From Podospora bellae-mahoneyi (taxonomy: Eukaryota; Ascomycota; Sordariomycetes; Sordariales; Podosporaceae), in assembly GCF_035222275.1 (NCBI RefSeq), contig NC_085882.1, forward strand, positions 1,185,501-1,249,500: a DNA stretch of 64,000 nucleotides. Direction: 5' to 3'. Every line of letters begins with the position of its first letter. Position 1 is the stretch's first letter. The notes under the pieces are model-generated. The model was given only the letters and a program-made list of their open reading frames with translations, ran no database searches and was not told the DNA's origin. Both the position numbers and the translations under genes were made by a program. Shown one piece after another: positions 53,463 through 64,000 of this stretch.

Positions 53463-56400
53463 ATGGAACAACAAAATAAGCCTCACAGGCCGTCTAAGAA
53501 GTCCAAGGATAAAAAGAAGGCGCAACATACAGGCCGTAAGTTGGTTTCAGGTCCTTGCGATGCGGTTAGAGTCGCCATCATCCCTCGAGGTCGCTAACAG
53601 TATCTTCAAGAACAAAACCCCAAGGCCTTTGCCTTCTCTAATCCCGGCAAACTTGCAAAGCAGGCGGCGAGATCCCACGATATTAAAGAGAAGCGCCTCC
53701 ATGTACCCCAAGTCGACCGTCTTCCCGATGAACCTCCTCCGCGCCTCGTCACCATCGTCGGACCTCCTGGTGTGGGCAAGACAACCCTTCTAAAGTCTCT
53801 CATCCGCCGATATGCAAAGGAAACAATGTCCGACCCCGTGGGACCAATCACGGTCGTCACCTCGAAGAAGCAGCGATTAACCTTTATCGAATGCCCCAAC
53901 GAGCTCGAAGCCATGGTTGACATCGCCAAGGTCGCCGACATTGTCCTGCTGATGATTGACGGAAATTTTGGATTCGAAATGGAGACAATGGAGTTCCTCA
54001 ACGTCCTGGCCGCCACCGGTATGCCAGGAAACGTCTTCGGTATTCTGACCCATCTCGATCTCTTCAGAAAGCCACAAGCGCTCAAGGACGCCAAGAAGAG
54101 GTTAAAGCACAGGTTGTGGAACGAATTGTATCAGGGCGCCCATCTCTTCTATCTTTCTGGTGTTTTGAACGGCCGTTACCCCGATCGGGAGATTCATAAC
54201 CTTTCCCGCTTCCTGTCGGTTATGAAGAACCCTCGTCCGCTCGTATGGAGAAACTCGCACCCTTACACTGTTATCGACAACTATCGCGACATTACTCACC
54301 CAACCAAGATTGAAGAGGACGAGAATTGCGACCGGTCGATCGAGCTGTCTGGCTATTTGCGCGGTACCAACTTTGCAGCGGATGGGCAGAGGATACACAT
54401 TGCGGGCTTGGGCGATTTCACAATAGCTAGCATGGAAGCTCTGCCGGATCCTTGCCCGACCCCCTCGATGGAGCAAGCGCTTGCGAAGGCCACTGGAAAA
54501 ACTGGGAGGAGGCGCTTGGACGAGAAGGACAAGAAGCTCTGGGCTCCAATGGCCGACCGCAGTGGTCTCAAGATTACTGGTGATCACATTGTCATCACCA
54601 GGGAGAACGGTTTCGCTTTCGACAAAGACGCCGAGGACGTCGAACGTGGCGAGGGCGAGCAGCTTATTGTTGATCTACAGGGCGAGAGGAAACTGCTTGG
54701 TTCTACTGACAAGGGTGTCAAGCTGTTTGCGAGCGGGCAGGAGCTCACACAGGTCCCAGAAGAGGCCGACAGCGGGAGGAAAACCAGGAGAAAGGCGCGC
54801 TTCGCTGCTGGGGATGAGCCTGGCGAGGATGAAATTCCCGACGACGAAGGCTTCGAAAGCGGAGAGGAGGATGAAGAGGGCTCAGACGTTGAAGAGGACG
54901 AATTCGACATGTCAAAGCTGGGCAAGATGTTCAAGAAGCAGCTAGACAAGGATCAACCAGAAGACGACCTTGCCTTTGCCGACAGTGACTCTGACCTTGG
55001 TTCTCTCTCTGGCGACGAAGACGAGGAGCTGAATTCCGACGAGGACGACGAGGACGTTGACATGGAAGACTTGGGTTCTGATGAGGAAGCCGGTGCTTTG
55101 AAGTGGAAGGATAGCATGTTTGAGCGCGCCAGTAAGCTTCACGGAAACAGAAGACCGTTCCGTGCTGTGGATCTTGCCAGATTCATGTACGACACTGCCC
55201 TCAGTCCCAGAGAAGCTCTCAAGAAATGGAGGTGCGAGGAAGAGGAAGAAGAGGAGGAGGACATTGAGAAAGACGAGGACGACACTTTCTTCAGGAAGAT
55301 TGGCGATGATGAGCAGGAAGATTTGACCGAGGACCGCGCGATACCAAGCTTCGACTATGAGAATTTGGCTGCCAAGTGGTCAAGTGAGGATGCTGTAGAG
55401 GCTCTCCGGACCAGATTTTCGACTGCGAACCTGGTTGATGAAGAGGGCGGGAACGGTGACGATGACGACTTTTCCGGGCTCGACGATGATGATGAGGACG
55501 ACGAGGGTGATGGTGCTTTTGAGGATCTTGAGACAGGGGAAGCGCATGGCGGTGATGGTGACGAGGACGAAGATGAGAACGGCGATGAAGATGAGAGTGA
55601 AGAGCCACCAGAAGCCAGCTTGGAGGCTGAACGTGAAAAGAACGCCCGTCGCAAGGAAGAACTCAAGCTACGCTTCGAGGAAGAAGATCGCGAGGGTTTC
55701 AAGAACGACAAGGCTGTCGCTAGGCGAGAAGGCGGCGGAGATGATGAGTTTGGCGAGGACGACTGGTACGATGCCCAAAAGGCTCTGCTTCAGAAGCAGC
55801 TTGACATCAACAAGGCCGAGTTTGAGGAGCTTGACGAGAGGCAAAGGACGGCGGTTGAGGGTTTCAGAGCCGGCAAGTACGGCAAGATTGTTCTCGAGGG
55901 CGTCCCAGCCGAGTTTGTCAAGAACTTCTCGGCCAAGAGACCCATCATCGTGGGCGGTCTCTCTGCTACCGAGGACAGGTTTGGTTTCGTCCAAGTCAGA
56001 ATCAAGAAGCACAGATGGCACAAGAGAATCCTCAAGACGGGCGACCCCTTGATCTTCTCTCTCGGCTGGAGAAGATTCCAATCTCTCCCCATCTACTCCA
56101 TCTCCGACTCCCGGACGAGAAACCGCATGCTCAAGTACACACCCGAGCACATGCACTGCTTCGGCACCTTTTACGGCCCCCTGATCGCCCCCAACACCTC
56201 CTTCACCGCATTCCAGTCCTTCTCCTCCTCCAACCCAGGCTTCCGCATCGCAGCCACCGGCACGGTCCTGTCGGTAGACGAATCCACCGAAATCGTCAAG
56301 AAGCTCAAGCTAACCGGCACCCCCTACAAAATCTTCAAGAACACCGCCTTCATCAAGGACATGTTCAACACTGCCCTCGAAATCGCAAAGTTTGAAGGCG

Positions 56401-57044
56401 CGGCCATAAAGACTGTCTCGGGCGTCCGCGGCCAGATCAAGCGCGCCCTGTCAAAACCAGACGGCCACTTCCGCGCCACGTTTGAGGACAAAATTCTCCT
56501 GTCCGACATTGTCTTCCTCCGCGCATGGTACCCCATCAAGCCGCACAGGTTCTACAACCCGGCGACGAACCTCATCGGCTGGCAGTCGATGCGCTCGACG
56601 GGGGAGATCCGCCGCGCCGAGGACTTGGCCACGCCGCAGCTGAAGAACAGCCAGTACCGCAAGATTGAGCGGCAGGAACGGCATTTCAACCCGTTGAGGG
56701 TGCCCAAGAAGCTGGCTGCCGAGCTGCCGTTTAAGTCGCAGATTGTGCAGACGAAGAAGCAGAGGAAGGAGACGTACATGCAGAAGAGGGCCGTGGTGGT
56801 TTCGGGAGAGGAGCGCAAGGCGAGGGATCTCATGCAGAAGCTTACTACGATCCGGAAAGAGCAGGTTGCGAAGAGGAAGGCGAAGAAGGAGGAGAAGAGG
56901 CAGGAGTACAGGAAGAAGGTGGCGGATATTGAGGAGAGGCTGGAGAATAGGGAGAAGAAGGAGAAGCAGGCGTACTGGGAGAGGGAGGGGAAGAAGAGGA
57001 GAGCTGGGGATGGGGGTGGTGGGGGTGGAAAGAGGAGGAAGTAA
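53463..57044 (+). CDS. BMS1: Ribosome biogenesis GTPase BMS1
   Basis: Nucleolar GTPase of the small-subunit processome; with Rcl1 it drives 18S rRNA maturation. Exons 53463-53535 and 53611-57044 give 1168 aa (yeast 1183). The Lys-rich start MEQQNKPHRPSKKSKDKKKAQHTG leads across the intron into QQNPKAFAFSNPGK. G motifs: P-loop GPPGVGKTT near residue 75, FIECPNELEAM in place of the usual DxxG, and LTHLDLF for the base-recognition motif. A very acidic centre (repeated DEDD/EEDE, about 370-680) and the C-terminal AARP2CN/DUF663-type region (KRPIIVGGLSATEDRFGFVQ, RIKKHRWHKRILKTGDPLIFSLGWRRFQ) complete the family pattern. Basic coiled tail ends KRRK. Firm. Confidence 0.96.
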
Positions 57045-57522
57045 ATAGTCGGTGGGTGTTTTGTCTGTCTGTGAGATTACCAGGCGTTGATATCATGGTT
57101 GAGGAGGGTACATAAGGTGTGTAGGCCAGGAAAATGAAACACTTTTGCCAACATCATGTTGCGTGTGAAACACCAATATTGGGGAAGACACATTTCCTAA
57201 GAAAGTACGGGCCAACCGCCAAAAGTGTATTCCTGTTTCCCAATATACATACAAACACTTATTGTAACTAACACTAACTAACATACCAGTTAGAAAGGCC
57301 AGGGGGGTGGGGGAGAATTCCTAATCCTACCAGCCAACTACTCCTTTCCTTTCCTTTCCTTTCCTTTCTTTTTCCTGTTCCTTTCCCATTCTTTTCCCAC
57401 CAGCAAACTCAAGATAATTTTCAAATCACCCCCCCCCCCAAGAAAAAAATATAAAAAATAAAAGAAAAACACTTCCAAATCTTTTAATCAAACCATACAA
57501 CACCCTCCGCCTCCCCTCAGCA
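57045..57522. other. convergent 3' flanks BMS1 / F-box gene
   Basis: Contains a (CCTTT)n run at about 57343-57367 and C and A runs near 57430-57475. No gene. Confidence 0.6.
57343..57367. repeat. (CCTTT)n short tandem repeat
   Basis: Five CCTTT units on the plus strand in the convergent spacer. Confidence 0.85.
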
Positions 57523-60500
57523 TCAAAGCCGCCCACTGACAACCTCCTTCTCAAAAATCTTCACCCCATAAACATCATAAAACCTCATATCTCCCACCGT
57601 CTCAATCTTGCTCGCCCTGAACCTCTCATCATCTTCCTCATCCCCACTATCCTCACTCTCATCACTACTCCCATTCCCCCCAATGGCATCCAACCACGCC
57701 GAGTTTCCGCTCCCGTCAGTTTCGATAGACGGTAGTATCAACCCCGAGCTCGTACTCCCCAGCCCCGTCGTGGCACTCATCTTCTTGACCTTGTTATTCT
57801 TCTCCTTTTTGCGCTTGGGCAAGTCTCTCGCCCTGATAAGCCGCTCTACCCTGTCGTCGTCATCGATCGAGATCCACTCCAGCTTTAGGTGAGGGTGATG
57901 AGAGAGGTTATCAATCAAAAACTTCTTCGTCTCCCTCATGACCCAGACACACGTGTCCTCGTTGCGCAGCTGGGCAATATGCAACGCCCTCAACGACACC
58001 AGCCCCGCAAGCCGCTGCATAAATGTATGCTATTTTCACGTCAGCACCTAGGTATCAATCAACCAGTCCAAAAGGGGAAAAAAAACATACCATAGTCCTA
58101 ATACTCATGCAAGCAGCCAGCTCCTCCAGCAACCTCCCCTTCCTACACAGCAACAAGACCGTCTTCTCGTTCAGATCCCAGCTCGGATCCGCCAAGTTCT
58201 TGATCATCAAGTACTTCAACGTAGGCATGTGCTTCTTTAGTACCAACTTCCGAATTTGTTCGATAGTAGTCGGTGTCCTGGGCGCAAACGACTCAGGCTT
58301 ATACTTGAAGTCTCGCTCGAGCATAAACAACTCCTCCACCGCTTCCAGCTCGTGAACAAACGTCAAAAAGACTGGTGTGACATTGTCGGTAAAGATGTGT
58401 CGCAGAGGCAGAGGGGCTTCCTTGTTGAGTTTGGCCATTTGAGCCCAGATCGGCGCTTGAGGGCCTACGTTCAGGAGTGTCAAGTGACGGAGACATCGGA
58501 GGTCGATGGCCCGGTACAGAACTGAAGCTTTGACCGGGATGAGGTAGATGGCTAGAACCTGGAGAGCTAGACCTCTTGTTGTCCGCAGGTAGTCATTCAT
58601 CTGCTGGTTTTTGAGCGCAATCGAGTCAACAGCGGACACGGAGGAAGATGGCCGGGGAATTTGCTTCTCGGCATCGTTGATCTCGGCTTCGACTGTCGTG
58701 AGCTCCTTGTGGATGTCTGCAATGCTCTGGCTGATGGTGTACATCTGCTTCTCAGCCTCGGCGACACGGCTAACATCGACCGGTGTGTCGCTGGAGCGCA
58801 TCCTCTCAATATCCTTTGTCAAGTCCTTAGCTTGAGTCTCAAAGATATCGACCTTTTCAGCCAACGTCTTGAAGTTGGCTTTTTGCGCGGCTAGGTTCGC
58901 CATAGCCTTGTTCACGTCGGCCGACACTACGCTGCCACTCGTGGAGGGCGTGGCCAAGGAAGTCGTGGAGGCAGACGGGGTCATGCCCAATTCCTTCGAA
59001 GAGGTGTCCTTGGTTGGGCCATCTGCACCATCAAGCTGGAGAGTCTCCTCGGGCGCCTCAATGTCAATATCTTCAGGGGTCACATCATTCTCCTTATGCT
59101 TGTCCTTGGAAGCGTCTGCAGTGCCATCACCAAAAAGACTGGCAGTCTCTGTCGAGGCCTGTGCGACCGGGGCAGCCCCTGAGCTCTCTGCGGTCGCCGG
59201 CTCCTCTGCCACCGATTCATCTGTCTTTGATGAACTTGAGCTCCCGTTTGTGCTTGGCTTATTTGACTTTTCTGCCCTCTTGTTCATCGTATCTTCAACG
59301 TACTTTGTTGCGGCAGCCTGGAAGGTTTCGAGAATATTCTTTTGGGTAGCATTGACCTCACTTGGATCGGTGTTGTCGTTCAGCTCCTTCACAATCCTGG
59401 TCATCACGGTCTTCAAGGCCTGGGCAAACTCGTGCGTTCCATTGCCCCCGTTCGACTCGACCTTGGTCTCCTTATCCTTTTCCTTTTCCTTCCCCTTGTC
59501 TTTCGGCTTTTTGGGCGGCTTTTTTACTAGATAGACCTCGACATCCAAGATCCTACCCAGCACCGACTCTTGTGCCTTTTTCTCTTCCATGGCCCGGAAG
59601 GCTCTGGCAGGACCGCTCATGTCATTGGCCATGTTTGAACTAGAGCCAGCCGGGGTAGGCTGGAAATCATCGTCGACATCTGAATCGTCCGGATCCGCCT
59701 CGGGGGCAGGTTTTCTGGCCTGTGAAGCTAGCTTGTCCGAAAAGGAGAGTTTCAGCTTAGTGAGAGTTGCCGAGGAGTTCCGAACACATGATTTGATCTC
59801 TGTAACCATATCGAGCGAGTCGATATCCAACACGGAAAGACTCCTCAGATTGCCGAAGCCCGACAGCGTCGGTGGCTCCTTGGAAAGGGGCGTCTTCCGT
59901 AAGGCTTTCGGTCGGTGAGGCTTCGGCATCGGAGGTGGAGGGGGCGGAGGCACATTGACTGTGACGGAGGTCACGGGCACATAAAACCCAGAGGGCGGCG
60001 GAGGCAGCGTCGAAAACGGGGGTGGTGGAGGGGGTAAGTTCGACATGGGAGGTGGTGGCGGGACAGATGTGACGCCCAGCGAGGCTGATGTTGAGGTGGC
60101 GGCATTGTATGGAAGGGGAGGAGGCGTTTCGTAGATAGAAGGTCCCTCTTGTAACCGAACATGAAGATGGGCCAGTGTCTTGATACTGTGTAGTTCTTTG
60201 TAGAGGGTTCGACTAAGTTCGACACGGATATTCCACCTGAAGAGGAAATTGTCAGTACTGGATGTGCAATAGACCGAGATGGACACACTTGAACCTCTCG
60301 AGAGCCCTTGCCCTGCGCAGCGTCATAAGCAGCAGTGTGTTCATGAACTTTCCGCAGCTGAGATTCGCCAGGTAAGCCTTGTAGGCTGTTTCGGCTTTGT
60401 GGCCGGCGCTGAGAGTGTCCAGAGACAAGTCTCTCAGGTGCTGAGCATAGTTGTAGTCGCTCGTCACAAAAGTGTCGAGACCGCCGGCCAGGCCGTCTAT

Positions 60501-60713
60501 GGGCGAGTCGTATTCGGGGTCATCTTCGTCTGGGAAGACAATATGGAAATTGCGATAGAGTTGGGCGGCAGCGAGTTCTCGGCAGTGTCTCGACACGAGG
60601 GCAAAGCATATCAGATCGGCCTGGGAGCAGTTGCGGACAATTTCTTTCTGCACTTCGTTTGGCAGGGCCATGAAGCAGAAAGGTGGTTTTTGCCTGCCCG
60701 GAGACGAAGCCAT
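57523..60713 (-). CDS. F-box protein with proline-rich segment
   Basis: Exons 60713-60289, 60236-58091 and 58029-57523 give 1025 aa. Residues about 17-60 form an F-box (LPNEVQKEIVRNCSQADLICFALVSRHCRELA), so the protein is probably a substrate adaptor of an SCF ubiquitin ligase. Leucine-rich stretches follow (LRDLSLDTLS; LRSLSVLDIDSLDMV; LRCLRHLTLLNVGPQAP; LVSLRALHIAQL), consistent with irregular LRRs split by a very large insert. The insert contains five runs of 5-7 prolines (about 180-245), like a formin FH1 segment, a Lys/Glu block (KDKGKEKEKDKETK), Ser/Thr/Ala-rich disorder and a coiled coil near 640-720. Target substrates are unknown. The mixture is unusual, but all joins are normal introns, so fusion by annotation error is unlikely. 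Confidence 0.8.
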
Positions 60714-61938
60714 ATCGGCGATAAAGATGGATGGGATTTGATGCTCGTCCTAGCAGAAGATGGGGGCGCACGCAGGAAGAGGAGGAAGATTTGAGTCAAC
60801 AAGCAGTGAAAGAAGACGGGTATCGGAATGGAAATGCAAGATTTTGATTCTGGCAGTCTTTTTTTTTTTTTTTTTGCTGGCGCCAAAGAAGCAGACAGCC
60901 GTTCGTTGTTGCAGAGGGGTTCATTATCGAGGTGCGGCAGAGACGGTGGGAAATCGACAAGTTCTGGCCAAGAGCCGGGGTGTGCCCGGGGGATGCCTTA
61001 GCGGATGTGCAGCACTCTGCAGCGGGCAGGGCAGGGCAGGTGGGGGAAGATCCAGGTCAGCCTCTCCCGCCTCCCTGGCCACATAAAAACCGAGACTGCA
61101 AACCACCAAAATCACCATCACTTACACAACCATGTCGATATTAAAACGTAGTTTTCTCAACCACCACTTCATGAAATCCTCTAGTCTTTTAAATACGACT
61201 GTTTTAGTACTTCTGAAACATATAAGAATTTTGGTAGAATTTTATGATTGTCTTTGAGTGAGAATGGTGTGTATGAAAGGCTGCTAATTGTATAGTGTCT
61301 TCGGTTTTTTTGTGGCCAGAGAGCCCGTCCGCAGGGCATCCCCAATTCCCCAGCATGTGACGCTCGGACCATCTCAACATCAAATTCCATCCATTCCAAT
61401 GGCACCTTTTCTAAAGCAACCACCTCCAACGTCGGATTTTCTCTTTTTCATGTGTGATGGTCCGTGTGAAGGCCCAGGACTCGGTATTCCGCCATCCAAT
61501 CATTTTCAGGGAGTTTAGATATGACATGCAGGGCCCTTGTGGCTACCTTATCCCATAGAGTGCCGTCTATCCGCTCAGGGCATCAACTTCAACAATTTAA
61601 CCCCACCATTGCCTAGGCATCCACGCAGTAATTAGTGGCTGCCCGTAACATGATTAAGATTCTATGTTGCAGCATTTTTGCTTATGTCTCATACAGGTCT
61701 ACTTCCTAAGAAACTATCTTCTCCTCCTCTTCTGTCTTGCTCTTTCCCTGCCATTGCAACCCTCTCTGTTGGCACAGCGGTTGATCATTGAGGCAGGGTA
61801 GATTGCTTGGGGCGAATCATTTCCCTTGGCTTTCAGTGCCACCAGCCAACAACTCAACCGAGCCCTGTGTGAAGACTCAATCTTATAATCTTTTCTCACA
61901 CACCAACACACGGTGCCAATCACTGTTCCTCATCGACA
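60714..61938. other. divergent promoter region F-box gene / transglutaminase-like gene
   Basis: 1.2 kb with a T17-type run at 60860-60876. No gene supported. Confidence 0.55.
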
Positions 61939-62893
61939 ATGGCCGACGTAGAAGAGCCGCGTTTCAACTCGCTGGCAGAGCGCATTGCTGCTCTCAATGC
62001 CCAGAAGAACTTTCAGGCGCCCCCTTCGACAGCAGGGAAGCGGCCTCCACCCCCGCCACCGCCAGTGAGGGCTGCCACAATCACCACCACCACCACCACC
62101 ACGACACCATCACCATTACCACAACAGCCCCAGGATGAGACGGCTCCGGTGATGCCACCCCGTCCAGTGAGGGCCTCAACGGAGAAACTCCCACCTCCAC
62201 TTCCTCGTCGGACCACCACCGAAATTGAGAAGGGAGATCGACCCGCACCGGGCCCGGGACTGGGACGGGTGCTCCCGCCTCCATTGCCTTCACGGGATTC
62301 TTCTTCGGCCAAGGGAACACCGCCGGCTCTCCCCTCTCGCCGGCCATCATCAAATCTCACTCTTCCTACCCCTGGAGGCCGGAGGAATTCCAACTCGTCA
62401 GACATCTCATACATATCTACCATGTCTAGTTTGTCACTGAACCAAGATGGGCCGACTCCAAGAAGAGGGCTACCGCCCCCATTAGAGCAGGCAAAACTCC
62501 CTCCTTTACCACCAACTCGTCGTGAGCTCGAGGCCAAGGCGAAAGAAGAGGCCGCAAATACCCCTCCTCTCCCTCGTCGTGTGACAGAGCCACCACCTCA
62601 AGCCATGCCAGAGCTTCCCAGTGGCAGGCCCTCATTGCCCCCTCGGCTCCCATCCAGGCCAGCAAAGTCACCCCTGATGAACGCAACCGAGGCCCCATCT
62701 CCCTCTCTCCCAGCTAGACGCCTCCCACCCCCTCCATCAAGCTACAAAAACCCCAAATCCGCCCTGGAACTAGGTTTCAACAACAAACCCAGACCAGCTG
62801 ACGATGTCCCACCCCCTATTCCACTCGCTTCCCGCCCAAGCATCTCCCAAATAGAAGCCGTCCGCTCCGCCTCAACCCCTTCCGCAACAGCAG

Positions 62894-62928
<35 letters not shown>

Positions 62929-64000
62929 CCACCCCCTTCCTGCCTCGTCTGCCGTGACTTCTCCGGCCCTGACACGGTCGCCGCCCAGCACCCCTACACC
63001 TCCCTCCCCAGGCAGGACCCCATCTCCTACCTAGCCCACCACCTCTGCTCCCCTTTCCCCTCGCCCACCGACAAAGCCCGCGCAATCTTCACCTGGTGCC
63101 ACCACAACATCGCCTACGACGTCCACGGCTTCTTCAACAACTGCATCCCCCGAGGCCTCACACCGGCAGAAACAATCTTTTCGGGAAAAGCCGTCTGCGA
63201 AGGCTACGCAAAAGTCTACGAAGCCATCGCCCGTGCAGCGGGTCTGCACTGCATTGTTGTCGGCGGTCACGGCAAAGGCTATGGCTTCAGCGCCCTCAAA
63301 AAAGGGGAGCGGTGCCCGCCAAAGGACCCGACTGGCCACGCGTGGAACGCGGTCATGATCGATAATGATGAGTGGAAGCTTATTGACCCATGCTGGGGAG
63401 CGGGGCATTTGGATGGGGGTACGAACGGGTATAAGAAGCAGTTTAACCCGGGGCAGTTTGCGAGGAGCAATGAGTTTTTCGGAAGGAGTCACTACCCGAG
63501 CGATGAGAGGCATTTTCACAGGAGGGATGGAAGGGTGCCGAGTTGGGAGGAGTACATCTTGGGGGAGACTGGGGGGGAGGAACCGGCGGGGTGGATGGGG
63601 GATGCGGAGAGGGAGGGGGGGTTGGATCAGAGTAATTTTGAGCCGAAACAGAAAGAGATTTGTGTTTCGAGGGCGGGGGAGGGAACGGTGACGAGGTTTC
63701 AGTTTGGGAAGGTATGCCCGCATTGGGTGAGTGAGAAGCACGGGAGGGGGAGGCAGATGTTGATTTGTTTGGTTTTTGGGGAGGATGAGAAGAGGGCGGG
63801 TGGGAAGGAGAGGTTCGTGCCGTTGGAGACGGACGGGTTTTGGTGGTGGCTGGATGTGAGGACGAGGGATTTGGGGGGGGTGGGGAAGAGGGTGAGGTTA
63901 GTGGGGATTACGACGGTGGATGGGAGGGATGCGAGGGGGTTGACGGGGGAGGAGTTTAAGGGGGTTGTGGGGAGGAAGGCATTTGCCATGTGTGGGATGG
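61939..64000 (+). CDS. Transglutaminase-like (kyphoscoliosis-peptidase type) protein, partial
   Basis: Open from MADVEEPRFNSLAERIAALNAQ to the window edge (687 codons visible), so the C-terminus is missing. The first 330 residues are disordered and full of polyproline class ligands (PPPPPPPVR, PPPLPRR, LPPLPPTRR), suited to SH3 partners. A Ser run of about ten (TCA repeats near 62902) precedes a CLVC pair and the transglutaminase-like domain: AIFTWCHHNIAYDVHGFF, AVCEGYAKVYEAIARAAGL, GHAWNAVMID and WKLIDPCWGAG. The triad Cys420, His467 and Asp483 is complete. The family includes the cytokinesis protein Cyk3, but no SH3 domain is seen at the N-terminus, so identity with Cyk3 is not claimed. Confidence 0.82.
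62899..62929. repeat. (TCA)n coding microsatellite
   Basis: About ten TCA units encode the Ser run of the transglutaminase-like protein; length variation would stay in frame. Confidence 0.9.

Overview
The window is nuclear DNA from a filamentous ascomycete, most likely a sordariomycete close to Neurospora, Podospora or Chaetomium. Protein genes are interrupted by short introns of about 50-120 bp, with GT...AG ends and CTAAC-type branch sites 10-30 bases before the acceptor. Codons favour C at the third position. Fungal-type genes are present: ergothioneine synthase, a LaeA-like methyltransferase, Sat4/Hal4-type kinase and Svf1. The species assignment is inference; no rRNA or mitochondrial marker is present. 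I saw no transposon, virus-derived element or CRISPR array.

Layout. 0-9 kb: RKM5-like methyltransferase, three tRNA genes (Glu, Ser, Glu), SEH1 nucleoporin, ALG7 and NCS-1 calcium sensor. 11-21.6 kb: CDC45, LaeA-like methyltransferase, JMJD5-type JmjC protein and HSP10. 22.6-30.6 kb: Sat4/Hal4-like kinase, mitochondrial ribosomal protein uL11m, SVF1 and a divergent histone H4 variant. 31-43 kb: a GNAT-like membrane protein, a possible small spliced gene, a C2H2 zinc-finger protein, ribokinase (reading frame broken in a G run) and a tandem GFA-domain protein. 45.9-57 kb: EGT1, a mitochondrial PDK/BCKDK-type kinase, a Pbi2-type proteinase inhibitor and BMS1. 57.5-64 kb: an F-box protein with a long proline run, and a transglutaminase-like protein running off the right end. 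Long intergenic gaps (up to 3.3 kb at 33-36 kb and 3.1 kb at 43-46 kb) hold no gene I can support.

The genes are mostly unrelated housekeeping functions: replication, ribosome assembly, nuclear pore, glycosylation, calcium and energy signalling. I see no operon-like pathway cluster. Gene models were built by eye from reading frames, splice signals and family conservation, and every multi-exon model closes in frame. Several real starts lie in tiny first coding exons (3, 11, 15 and 23 nt) that simple ORF finding misses. The points most worth following are the H4 variant with Arg at the K20 position and two extended tails, the ribokinase frameshift, the GC-AG intron and two micro-exons of EGT1, the intron-bearing tRNA-Glu pair, and the possible small gene at 32.6-33.3 kb with a start codon split by an intron.
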